DNA of 64,000 nucleotides from contig MNCI01003588.1 of the NCBI GenBank assembly GCA_015680685.1, forward strand, positions 836,884 through 900,883, read 5' to 3'. Below, one piece after another: positions 36,319-46,020 of this stretch. Positions within the stretch are counted from its first letter, which is position 1, and every line of letters starts with the position of its first letter. A model generated the notes under the pieces. That model was not told the origin of the DNA. It did not search any database and worked only from the letters and a program-made list of their open reading frames with translations. The DNA comes from Gnetum montanum (lineage: Eukaryota; Streptophyta; Gnetopsida; Gnetales; Gnetaceae). Position numbers and translations under genes: made by a program.

Positions 36319-39300
36319 ATGGCACCAAAGGTCAAGGGGAAGAATGCTAAACTAGCAAGGATTGATGAAGTGTAGGAGAGTTTGCAGCGGGCTTCGCAGG
36401 CCAGAGTCAAGGCTCAGGAAGTTACTCCACTTAACCAGTAAGTCGTCGTCCATCCTTTTGCACTATTGTTATATTTGTTGCAGCGTCATAGTTGTCTATT
36501 GTTTTCCTGAATGTGTATGTTGCGTTGAGCATTAATATCTGTTTACACGGGCTGAGCTATTGTGGTTTTTGATATTACCTTCGTCTTCACTGTTGGAGAT
36601 GAACCTCATATCGTTACGAGGGTTTAGGTAACATTGAGTAAGACTGAGCGAACGTTGTGTATAATCGAAAAACCTAGGTATTATATCTGTGGGTAGTATA
36701 ATCAAGGTTTTTTTTCTTTTCCGTTACCCCTGTAATGATTACATGTTACGTTGGAGCGATACACGGTGTTGCTTTCATCACCGTTGTCAGAGACGAACCT
36801 TGAGCTGTTGCAAGGGTTTGGGCAATTCTGGCCGTGCGTTTCCAGTGGAACCTGTAATTTTCTAGGAATCAGGAAAATCCTAATGTAGCATGATAAAGGT
36901 TCATGTCTAAATGTTTTATCTAATGGTAATATGTTTTTTTACAGTATTATGTTAAAGCCCATCCTAATCGTTTTGGACATCATGGAAGTTCTATGCTGCA
37001 TGCATGTTCCCATGGCCAATGTTCCTCCTCCTCTTGCTTGTATAAAGGGGGAGGCGATGTGGTTTTGAAGGGGCGCACGGGGGTTCTTGCAATTTCTGCT
37101 TCATAATTACAGTGTAATCGTCTAGTCACATCTACCAGGCGATGTAGCTGCTACTATTTTGGAGACGCTACTGGTTGGTTCAACACAGAGTGTCTTGGCA
37201 TTCCTGACGGATGGTAGGATTGAGACTACACAAGTGCAAGACCGCAAACAGAGCGTCAAAGGTTTGAGGCATTTGACTTGGATCTGGGAGATGCCCAGAT
37301 TCAACTGTTCACACTCTTACAATACTCTATTCATGGCCCGTCACCTCACAACCTATTTCCAGAACCCACCTAGTACCATGTATTACGCAGGTGGGTAAGA
37401 ATTTAAATTTGTGTCGTTTCGATGTGTGGCAACGGGCTAACTACTGTTTGAACTTACGTTGAGCGTAAAGAATTTGTCCATTTTTTGTTATGTAGATTCT
37501 TCATCAATGAAAATGATCTCTTGGGTGATAATGATACCTTGTCATTAACTAAAAGGGCTATAGGTGAATTTACTGCTATTAGCAACGTACGAGCCACTAT
37601 CATGGAATAACTAGCGTTTGAAATTCTAGAATACCCGACCCGCTATGCTAACTTCTTTTCTAGATATAAAAATATCAAATGGCTAGATAGGGAATGGACT
37701 TTGGATCCTCCCCTCACTATCACTGACGTGCAAAGGAAAGCCCTTTGTTTCCTTTACCATTCAGACCTGGTAAACATCGTTACAATGATGAATTATGTCA
37801 ATGTTATCAGCTAGTGATGATGTGTGAAGTTGTCTCATTTTTTTTGTTATCTTGGCTTAGCTATTATTTTTGTCTGTGTTGTCAGGGAATCACGAGAGAT
37901 TACGATCATGGCTTCTAGTCACAATGCGAGAAATCTCTTTTTCCGCTATGGTGACATAAAGGAGACACAATGCTAGCTTGGCCATAGAGTGGCCTAAGTT
38001 GTTTTGACCAATAACCTTCAGGAGGCTGGCCTAATGGGCCTGTTCTTGGCCATAACCCCTGATGTTACTGTAGGTGAAATGTTGACCTTAGTCAACTCCT
38101 TCAGCGAAGAAGCTGAGCGTCTCTGCGTACGCATGCGTAACGTGTGCATAAATTTTGACATCAATGCTCAGCTGTTCACCGATCTCTTTGGGGTCCCCTC
38201 CGATGGCTTTCCTATAGAGGAAAAGTCAAAGAGGAGCGCCAAATACTAGGAAGAGATAGAGGAGTGGCTAGGGGCTAAGAAGGAGGCCAAAGGAATTCTT
38301 GCTGATGGGATTGAGTTGGAGGTGGCCAACACCATTTACCCCCTTTTTTGAGCCTGTGCCTTCCCCAAGACAGTCTCCCAAGGGAGATTCCTCACTATAG
38401 AGCAAGCTTGCATTATGCAAGAGGTCATGGAGGAAGGGACGTGATTCAATTGGGCTAGCTATTTTGTCGAAGGCCTACGCGTTGAAATGATCAAGCTTCG
38501 CAAGAAGCTTGAGTCCTATTTCAATGTGCATTTTGCCTTTTTCATAGCTTGCTTCTGGCACTTTGCCAAGTTTTTGGTAGTCCAAAGAAATGGAGTCTGG
38601 GTGCAGCAGGACTGCAGCCAGATTTCTAAACCATGGATTTCCCATATTTTCGGCACTATCCAGTCGCAAGACCCTCTTGAAGGAATCTGGAAGTCATTGT
38701 ATGTAACGACTAAAAACATGGAGGTGCCTTGAACTTGGGGTCAAGACAGCGTGGGTGGGGTGCTCCCTTCCTATACTGGTGATGTGTCGAGGGGGAAGCA
38801 CCTGGTAGCTGAGATAGTGGACTCGTTGGTGCCCTGGAAGAAGCCTCGCTTGACCAAGGAGTCCATTGAGCCAACAAGTGGTGTGAGGCAGAAGATGCAG
38901 GTCATGTTTCGAAGGAGTAATCCTCCAGCAGGTAAGCAAAGGAATGTGCTAATAGTTACAGTTATGCTGCATATAGATACTTTTTGTGTCATATAACATT
39001 TATTGAACTAGAGAGAAGGCCTGTGTTAACTGAGGACATTGTGTAACAGCAAAGGAGAAGGCTATGGAAAGATTAACCCCTAAAATAGGGGCTATGGTTT
39101 TGCGGTGTGAGGAAGAGGCCCCGGCCTTGGAAGAAGAGGTTGTAGTCAACAAGGCAAGTAGTGGGCAGGTTCCCACACGCGTGAAGGGAGCAGCAGTGGA
39201 GGATGCTGAATTCCTTTCAACCCAGACAAGAAGAGGTAAACGATTTGTGACTCTGTGAGGCTAACATACTCGACTCTAGGCAATTGCTTCTAAAGGTTAT

Positions 39301-40715
39301 ATTGGTCATCATAATGTTTCAATTATGTCCTCATATGGAACTTGTTCTGCATAATAGGTGACCAGGACGTACACTTGTCAACGGTGGCGACTCGATCCTG
39401 GGGTGAATTTCTTGATAAATTCGCCTTTATGGAAGGGGTCATCCAAGATATGATCGGTCGCTTGGAGCAAATTGATCCTGAAGTGGGTACATCATGATCA
39501 TTACGTAGAAGTTGTTCCATTGTGGTATTATGTTACCTAATTATGCCTAACTGCCATGTTATGTTATTAGGAGCTCGACTCAGGTGGGATCCGTCGAAGC
39601 CTATTGATCTAGACACCACCAAACCCTCCTCGGAAGTGATTGTCATGCTGTGCAGCATTTACAATGAGATGTGTAAATGTGTGGTACACTCAACTCGCTC
39701 CTTGTGGGAATGTCAAAGCGTAAACAAAGACCTTTGGAAGAGATTACAAAGGTCGGAGAAAGAGAGGGTGGCTCTAGGTGATGAAGTGGGGGATTTGAGG
39801 TTACAAAACGAATTCCTGCAAGCTCAGGGAACGGGCCATGAGGACTAGTAGATGGCTATTGTAGACTATGCCCATTATTGGATGATCGTCCAAAACAGTG
39901 TCCAGACCAGCCATGAACTAGTCGAGCAGCAAATGCAAATGGATCTCCTGGCTCAAAAAAATCAAGACTGGAAGGACTTTAGCATGAGTGTGCAAGAATG
40001 GCAATAGATGCAGAAAGACCACAAATATCTCTATAAGCGAGAATGCGTTGCCTATCGTCAACATTACAGGGACTCTACCTTTGAGGCTCAGTCTCTTTGA
40101 CTATTCCTCGATATTATTGATGCTTTCAGTGCATTTGAAAAGTTCCAAGAGAAAGTGACGGTAAGTGCCTCCCCAGAAAGGGAAATGACTCTTCCTGGGG
40201 GGAGACAACCATCCCTTCCTTCCCCCCCGATGGACTCCTATGAAGAAAGGGAAGGTCAAGGTCAGAGCTAATCTAGGAGATGGGGTTTGGTCTGAGCTTA
40301 CCAAGGATGAAATTATGCAATGTCTATGGATTGGCTTAGAACAGATCCCATTTGCTACTGATGCAGGACTGTCACAGGTCGGTTGTTGTTTTATTATGCT
40401 TTTTATCATACCTAGTTTTGATTACAATGTCAATATGCGTGTTATGTTTAATTGCAGGAACCACCTGAGGAGGTTCCTCAGTGAGACGAACATAACATGG
40501 ATGAAGATCCTCATGAAGAGGATTTGCAAGGGAAAGAGCATAATGGTGTTGATCAACACTGTGGCAAACAACCTCATATAGAAGAGCCTAGTAGGAAGGG
40601 ACACTTTCATGAAGAAATGTCACCTTAAAAAGGTGGCCCCTATGAGGACGATTTGCTCGGAGTGGAGACTGAGCTGAGGGATACGGGCGAAAGTGGGGAA
40701 AAAGGAGATGCATAG
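36319..40715 (+). pseudogene. Element D: antisense gene (aORF), multi-exon, inside pol intron
   Basis: Best-preserved copy of the family's extra protein. Exon 1 is 36319-36437 (M-A-P-K-V-K-G-K-N-A-K), donor GTAAGT. Exon 2 starts at 36945 after TTTTTTTACAG and continues in phase to about 37390. Later exons are near 37498-37770, 37885-38930, 39055-39235, 39358-39495, 39570-40150 and 40461-40715. The central part (38.0-38.3 kb: G-L-M-G-L-F, I-N-F-D-I-N, L-F-T-D-L-F-G-V-P) is the region most conserved in A, C and the 58.6 kb fragment. It resembles the 'putative plant transposon protein' pattern (inference). F-N-W-A-S-Y-F-V-E-G-L (38.45 kb) and a helical, Gln/Glu/Lys-rich section (39.6-40.05 kb) follow. 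The tail is acidic. In-frame stops (TAG at 36373 and 37123; TAA in the last exon) mean it is not intact. Role unknown. Confidence 0.75.
36578..36825 (+). repeat. Degenerate ~56-bp direct repeat in aORF intron 1 of D
   Basis: About 36578-36632 and 36770-36825 share the order of words GTTG-GAGA(T/C)GAACCT and GTT(A/G)C(G/A)AGGGTTT. They lie within the first intron of the antisense gene. Confidence 0.5.
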
Positions 40716-41130
40716 TGTGGCTATACTAACCATAATTCATTTTTTATGATGGGAAAGACAATATTTTTCTTTGACACTTTAATGCAAATTTGGTCTAAGT
40801 TAATGTTTTTTTGCTATTTTCGTTTTATGCAAAGCGTAAATAACTAGGTTTTGATGCTATGAGAAATGGAAAATAGTTTTAAGCGTGTAGCGTAAATGAA
40901 GTTACTAGCTTAAATTCATTGCAGGCTACTAGATAATTTTGGTGCAAAGCATAAATAAGGTAACTAGTTTTAGGCCATTTCAGGCCTTTGACTAATTCAA
41001 GCATAAATTGTGATTTAAATAGGTAGTTTAAGGCCATTGCAAGCCATGGATAGTTTGAGGCCATTTCGGGTCCTGGATAGTTTAAGGCCATTGTGGGCCA
41101 TGGATAGTTTAAGGCCATTTCGGGCCCTGG
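40716..41130 (-). repeat. Minisatellite in D intron: GGCCATTTCGGGCC type
   Basis: Past the antisense gene stop, units of about 28-32 bp around AGTTTAAGGCCATTTCGGGCC repeat at about 40970-41130. The same unit, with the same neighbouring ~70-bp block (GTGTGAAAG...GCTGCAATTA), recurs at 45620-45810, so the two stretches were probably one array before intervening DNA was added. Confidence 0.75.
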
Positions 41131-41219
41131 ATATATGTGTGAAAGAATAAAATAAATAACACCAAGTCGCCAGTTTCAAGCCCTCGCAGGCTGCAATTAT
41201 TTGGCCGATAGGCCATTAC

Positions 41220-41470
41220 CAGTGAGAAATCGGTAACGCTAATATTTTGTGCGTAACGCTAACCAGCGTTGACTTTTCCATGGCCCATTTCTGTAACGCT
41301 ATTTTGTGCGCAACGCCGCTGACGTGTGATGCTGACATGTAAAATTCCATATACGCTATTTCGGTAACACAACTTTGTGAATAACGCTGACGTGTAATTA
41401 AAATTCGAGGGAGGCCATTTCAGTAACGCAACTTTGTGCATAACCCTAACCCTAACGTGTTATCAAAGAT
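41220..41470. repeat. Tandem array with GTAACGC words (about 65-bp units)
   Basis: Four degenerate units carry TTTC(G/T/A)GTAACGC followed by TTTTGTGC(G/A)(C/T)AACGC and a CTGACGTGT word. Similar GCGTAA/TTACGC words occur in D's LTRs. The end has CCCTAACCCTAAC, which looks telomere-like but is only two units. Confidence 0.65.
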
Positions 41471-41820
41471 TACGTCCTTTGCATTCTTATAAATACATAG
41501 ATAATGCGTGAGAACAGGCACAGAGCAGTAGGAGGGCTCAAGTTCTGCGCAGATGCAGATCCAGCATTTTAGCCGAAGACAGAAATCACGCGTGGATCAG
41601 AACAGCATTGAAGCGTGGATCAGGGCACGAAATAGGAGAGAAACAGGAGGCTAAGGCTGCACGACTCTCCCCACTTTCCGTGGTTCCGGAACTTAGACTG
41701 GTGAGAGCGTCAGCAAGGCGCTCAATGCCTACTACGGTGTTGCTGGCTCGCGCTCTCGGTACGAAATGCTTTGCCTTGAGTCTTTCCGAGTCAATTACAC
41801 AGCAACGTTTCTCTGCGGGG

Positions 41821-41892
41821 TTTTTGTTTATGAGTAGAGAAAGACTTCCTGACGTCTTTTTGTTTATGAGTAGAGAAAGACTTCCTGACGTC
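41821..41892. repeat. 36-bp perfect tandem duplication
   Basis: Units 41821-41856 and 41857-41892 (TTTTTGTTTATGAGTAG...GACGTC) are identical. The surrounding GC-rich sequence (41480-42090) has open frames on both strands that I do not recognise. Confidence 0.9.
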
Positions 41893-42089
41893 CACCGTTG
41901 CTGATAGACATGTCTGGCATCGCGCAACTGTCATTGGCTGCCTTGCACGACGTATGTGTGCCCCACAGTCTGCCACTTATTCATCTCCAACCATGCCCGA
42001 AGAGGCCCTGCCCGAGTTGCTGTCAGGCTGACATCGAGCCTCTTCTGTTTTCACCTCCGTCCACGTCTCCGTTGCTGCTGATAGCCACC

Positions 42090-43032
42090 GCCATTAACAG
42101 AGCTCCTGTTAGGAATATCATGGCCACCAGCGCCATGGTCCAGCGCCGTCCGATTGCGTCTGATGTGCGTCCCGCCATGGCCGCGCCTAGCAGCGAGATT
42201 ATGTTTAGGGAGCCGATGACGATTTCTACCATGGCGTCGTTCATGTGGATTTTTTTCCGCATCAAGGGCATCACCCCGCTCATCACTCCCACATCTGAAT
42301 TCGGAAATGCACAGAGTGTTCATTAGATTCGGGCGGCATGTATCATCACTGTAATGTTAAAGACTGCGTGCAATTCGCAAACGGAGTTTGATTTACCCAC
42401 ATAGAGAAATGGGGGAGACCGGAGGGGTCAGTGGACAAAGAAATGAGATTAGTTTTGGACTTTTGGTTGTGGTGGTGTAGGAAGGATTTCGGACATGTAG
42501 ATGGGCTGGGAATAGTAAGGTTCTGTGCAGGTGGGGAAGAATTTAAAGTCTGGAAGAGTGAAAAGATGTCGCATACAAGATTAACAAACAAACTATCATG
42601 AAGTGAATCTGGGAGAATAGTATTAAAGTTTGAACTTTCAAGTGTTGCACCATTTAGGTCTGAAGGCTTCTATAATCTATATGCACAACGTTGGAAAAGA
42701 GAACCCGTGTATTCATTAACTCCTAACGGAAAAGAATTAACTACACGGCTACTGAAACCACGCAACTAAGATAGTTGCAGTCAAATTGGTAAGAAACCCA
42801 AATAACGATACAGACTTATTACTTATACAAACTCCATGAAGCAGAAAGATTGAAGATGATAGTAATAGGTTTATTACCGTAGCCAAGAACCACGGAGTTA
42901 GTAGAGGCGAGTACTGCGCAGAGGATAATGAACGCAGAGGATAACGAACGTGCTATTGTAGTCGGGGTTCTTCTGCGTTTTCGGATCCACTTCCGCCATC
43001 ATCGTCTGCTTCTCCGCCTCTGCAGAAGCCAT
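42090..43032 (-). pseudogene. Captured 5' part of a polyol/monosaccharide transporter gene (MFS)
   Basis: This fragment of a host sugar-alcohol/H+ symporter-type membrane protein lies inside D's intron. Exon 1 (42878-43032) starts M-A-S-A-E-A-E-K and reaches V-V-L-G-Y. A 583-bp GT...AG intron (42295-42877, phase 1) follows. Exon 2 (from 42294) reads D-V-G-V-M-S-G-V-M-P-L-M, then the MFS signature A-G-R-T-S-D-A-I-G-R-R-W-T and G-A-L-L-M-A-V-A. This covers TM1 to TM2 and into TM3 of the usual twelve, after which family similarity ends near 42090. A 16-bp tandem duplication (42917-42948) shifts exon 1 out of frame, so no functional N-terminus is made. The intact splice sites show capture was at DNA level, not through mRNA. 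Family assignment is strong; polyol versus other monosaccharide substrate is inferred. Confidence 0.85.
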
Positions 43033-43135
43033 GGTTCCTCACTCACTTCTGCCTCTGTTGTATGGCAGAGAAGCGAAGGCCTCTAGAATGGGGCTGCAGT
43101 CTGTGCCTGCAGTGAGTTGGGAACAGAGATTCTAC

Positions 43136-43142
43136 TTTATAA
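43136..43142 (-). promoter_or_regulatory. TATA box of captured transporter
   Basis: TATAAAG on the minus strand lies about 105 bp upstream of the captured ATG (43032), suggesting the capture included the native core promoter and 5' UTR. Confidence 0.55.
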
Positions 43143-43199
43143 GGCAAGGGTGTGCACTGTTCATGAGTTTGTGTGGACCTGGTAGCGCATCATGCCGAT

Positions 43200-44226
43200 G
43201 GGGTTTGTTCTTGGCTGTCGGTGACCGTCCGGATGCTCACGTCACTAGAGGCATGTGTACTGGCAGAGCGACGTGAGGTGTGGACCTTTGTGGCCCATTG
43301 TGGGCCCGCACCGCTGATAGGTGGGGATTGTGCACAGAAGAGTTTTCATTTTATTTCATTATGTTTTCCTTTATTTTATGAGTTTTAATTTTATTTCATT
43401 AAGCTTTGCTTTATTTTATTTTCTCTCCACCAATCAGCCAATCAACGATGATTCTAATGTTTTATTTTTTTTTTGTCAGTCTTTTGTTCATTGTTAATGT
43501 CATGAAGATTTGTTCATTGTTAATGTCATGAAGATAATTGGTTGATTATCTCATAGACTTAGTTTTATTGGTAGAAAATCTATTCAGTTACCACCATTCC
43601 ATTTCCCTTTCATGTTGGTGGGTTTGATGTGCAGGTTTCAACCAAAGAAGAATAGGCAAAAGGTAAGGCAGCAGCAAAAGAAGGGGATAGAAAATCAAAA
43701 TAGATAAAACCTTGCCGAGAATAAGATGCAAGGATTTATTTATTTATTTATTTATTGTTTGTCGTTTTGGGGTTTGGGGATAAAAAAAAAGTTCCAAGAA
43801 CCAATTTTGGGGGTGCTACTAGAATGGGGAGCTCTACCAATGGTTCTCAACAAATGAGAGAAGGAATGACATAAACTTGTTGGAGGAGGTGTGCTTCTTG
43901 GAGGCACGGGCAAACAAGCTTGCGCAGGAGACTATCCATCTGGTAGATAAGATAAGATCCAAAGCTCTCTATTGAATTAAGTCTTTTGTTGCAACCTTTT
44001 GATTTCTTATTCTAAGAGCTGTGAGCTTTAGTCTTTGTTGCATGTTTACTCATTGGTAGTTAAGAGAAACAATTTAATTAAAAAGCCTTTTTTTTTGTAT
44101 TAAAAATTTATACTTGATACACTTAGTTTAAGACCCCTTTTAATGAACAGTTACTTTTATTTAATATTTCTTGCCAAGTTGTTAATTTATTTTGTTATTG
44201 TTATTGTTATTGTTATTGTTGGCAAT
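43200..44226. other. Intron/insert sequence without recognised gene
   Basis: No gene is recognised. It holds a 26-bp perfect tandem duplication at 43484-43535 (TTGTTCATTGTTAATGTC...), a TTTA microsatellite at about 43737-43757 and a TTATTG microsatellite at about 44192-44221. It may be upstream sequence of the captured transporter. Confidence 0.6.
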
Positions 44227-44260
44227 TTGTTATTGAAATGGCCTCCCTCGAATTTTAATT

Positions 44261-45259
44261 ACTTCTTCATCCACTGGTAGGCTTTCGTCCATGGGTATGG
44301 ACATCAGCATACGAACCATAGCCTCACAATGTTTCTGTCATGTCATGAGTAAGTCATAAAGGCTCAATGTTGTATTTTTTTGTTTTAGAGCCTGTTTGAC
44401 TAGTGTAAAGGCGTCGAAGAGATCCTGCCCACGATCTAGCTGCTTGTCATCCTTTTCCTCTTCAATTCGCCCTAGGAGATGAATTTCTCAGGGAGGAGTG
44501 ACATTTGATCGAGGGCTGTGTTTCTTTTCACTAGGAGGAGATGGTTGCATTTTCATAACTTTGCCATTTTTAGAAAATGGGGCCAAGGATACAAAAGCGA
44601 GGGGTTTAGGCTTGGGAAACCCCAGCGTAAGACGATCCTTGGCCGTACCAGTTGTCATACCTCCTTCTCCTTTTCCGTTAAGTTGGGATCGGGAGATTGA
44701 CTTGGAGGTTTGCTCCTGCACAGGAGGGACGGTTGATGGTTTTGGCACCCTGATGGCAAAGGGAGTCTTAGGCGTAGGTGCAAGCTAGGCCGCGGATTTA
44801 CCAATAGTAGGTTGTCAAGAACTTGTTTGGGAAGGGGCTTGAAGGATAAAAGATTACCTTGGAGCACCACTTGTCGATGTTGATGGATCTGTTGTTTGGG
44901 GAGAGCAAGGATGCATTCGTAACATGAAAGGCTATTTCGGCTGTGCTCGATTATCGCCCTCTGCTCCTACCATGTTAATTGTGTACCCTATGTTATTTGC
45001 ATTTAATGGGTCTTGGTACACATGCATGGCTTGTTTTTCCAGGTGAGCTGGACTACTGCTGTCTAAGATCAGGTCACCTTGATCAATCATACATTGAATG
45101 TCATCTTTCAATGGCCAGCAGTAATCCGTGTCATGACCACACAATTGATGGTAGTCGCAGAATCGGTCTAGCCTAAAGTTCTTGGGAATGGGTGTTTTAT
45201 TAGGTTGGGCCAAGGAGGGGTTCTTGAATAACTCACAATGGCACCTGTGACGTTTCAAA
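44261..45259 (-). repeat. Near-identical copy of D gag/protease-linker sequence (copy of 46721-47719)
   Basis: 999 bp match 46721-47719 with one difference seen (G at 44677, A at 47137). The copy includes the knuckle R-F-C-D-Y-H and linker frames but sits within the intron, out of context. It ends exactly at the N at 45260. Such low divergence, against much higher LTR divergence, means a very recent duplication or an assembly artefact. Confidence 0.9.
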
Positions 45260-45487
45260 NTCTGGACGAAGAACAAGATTTTTGTACCTTATTTTTCCTA
45301 AGGATGGTTTTTCTGAAAAAAAAAATTCCATGAATTAGTGTATGCTCTCACCATCGGCCGAATTTATGCTCTCACTCTCAACAAATTCGGCCGAGGGTGA
45401 GAGCATACACTAATTCATGGAATTTTTTTTTTCAGAAAAACCATCCTTAGGAAAAATAAGGTACAAAAATCTTGTTCTTCGTCCAGA
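45260..45487. repeat. N joint followed by 227-bp perfect hairpin
   Basis: After N at 45260, 45261-45352 is the exact reverse complement of 45396-45487 (92-bp arms, including matching runs of ten A and ten T). An inner TCGGCCGAATTT/AAATTCGGCCGA pair extends the stem, leaving a loop of about 18. The right arm runs on into intron sequence, where its end words recur at about 45511-45533. The left arm starts at the N, so a fold-back artefact is likely; a foldback element is the alternative. Confidence 0.85.
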
Positions 45488-45619
45488 AGGCATGAAAATT
45501 TGGGTTTTTAAATCTTGTTCTTCGTCCAGAAGTCGGGAAATTTTTTACTCAAAGAACTTACTTGTAATCTTATAAGATTCTATCGGCCAATTTATAGATA
45601 TATATTATAAATATATATA

Positions 45620-45810
45620 ACTAAGCTAGTTTTAGGCCATTTCGGGCCATGTATATGGTGTGTGAAAGGATAAATAACATTAAATCACCAGTTTTAAGCC
45701 ATGGTAAGCTGCAATTAGTTTTAGGCCATTTCGGGCCATGGGTAGTTTACGGCCATTTCGGGCCCTAAATAGTTTAAGGCCATTGCGGGCCATGGATATT
45801 TCAGGTGCAA
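45620..45810 (-). repeat. Second stretch of GGCCATTTCGGGCC minisatellite
   Basis: Units around TTAGGCCATTTCGGGCCATG and TTAAGGCCATTGCGGGCCATG repeat as at 40970-41130. The stretch lies about 0.2 kb inside the donor end of the D intron. Confidence 0.75.
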
Positions 45811-46020
45811 AGCATACATGATTAGTTGTAGATAAAGTTAAGAGTAACAAAGATAACTAGTGGGAGCGTAAAAAACATAAGTGTAAATGAGAATAGCTGG
45901 TGGAAGCGCAAGGAATAAGCATAAGTGTAAAAATGAGATGAGCATTTGTAAAGCAAAGCTAGCATAGCTAATGAAAGAAAATACGCGTAAACTGCACGGC
46001 AGTTAGATGACAAGGTTTAC

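Larger units (their letters stand above)
41395..44261. other. Segment bounded by ~33-bp inverted matches
   Basis: AATTCGAGGGAGGCCATTTCA near 41403 is matched by its complement near 44234, with flanking bases extending the match to about 33 bp. The enclosed 2.87 kb is more GC-rich than its surroundings and contains the captured transporter piece. It could be a Pack-type DNA transposon with terminal inverted repeats. However, the left match lies inside a tandem array, the right side abuts a duplication breakpoint and no target duplication is visible, so an inversion or misjoin is equally possible. Confidence 0.4.
35745..46020 (-). other. Element D: giant phase-0 intron between protease and RT
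   Basis: Coding-strand donor: ...CAA|GTAAAC at 46021/46020, following I-R-K-Q-L-Q-T-(TAG)-Q. Acceptor: TTTCG...TTTTTGCAG|GGTGAT at 35745/35744, opening G-D-S-Q-M-D. Both sides are in the same phase, so splicing fuses protease and RT frames. The known Ogre intron occupies this domain boundary. Size is about 10.3 kb, of which part is probable artefact (44261-45487). It contains the opposite-strand gene 36319-40715 and the captured transporter piece. No transcript evidence is available, so this is a prediction. Confidence 0.65.

Noticed and set aside
41445-41460. CCCTAACCCTAAC as a telomere-repeat insertion
   Set aside because: Only two units within a GTAACGC-type array; chance similarity is likely.
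41898-42326. 142-codon plus-strand frame with possible secretion-like composition
   Set aside because: The opposite strand over the same bases encodes the transporter exon with clear family motifs and splice sites, so this is its shadow.
43737-43757. TTTA and TTATTG microsatellites as regulatory elements
   Set aside because: Ordinary low-complexity tracts in plant DNA; nothing nearby gives them a role.
44488-44788. Pairs of open frames at 44.5-44.8 kb and 46.95-47.25 kb as a duplicated new gene
   Set aside because: They are the gag/protease linker and its antisense shadow, duplicated with the 999-bp segment, not a separate gene.
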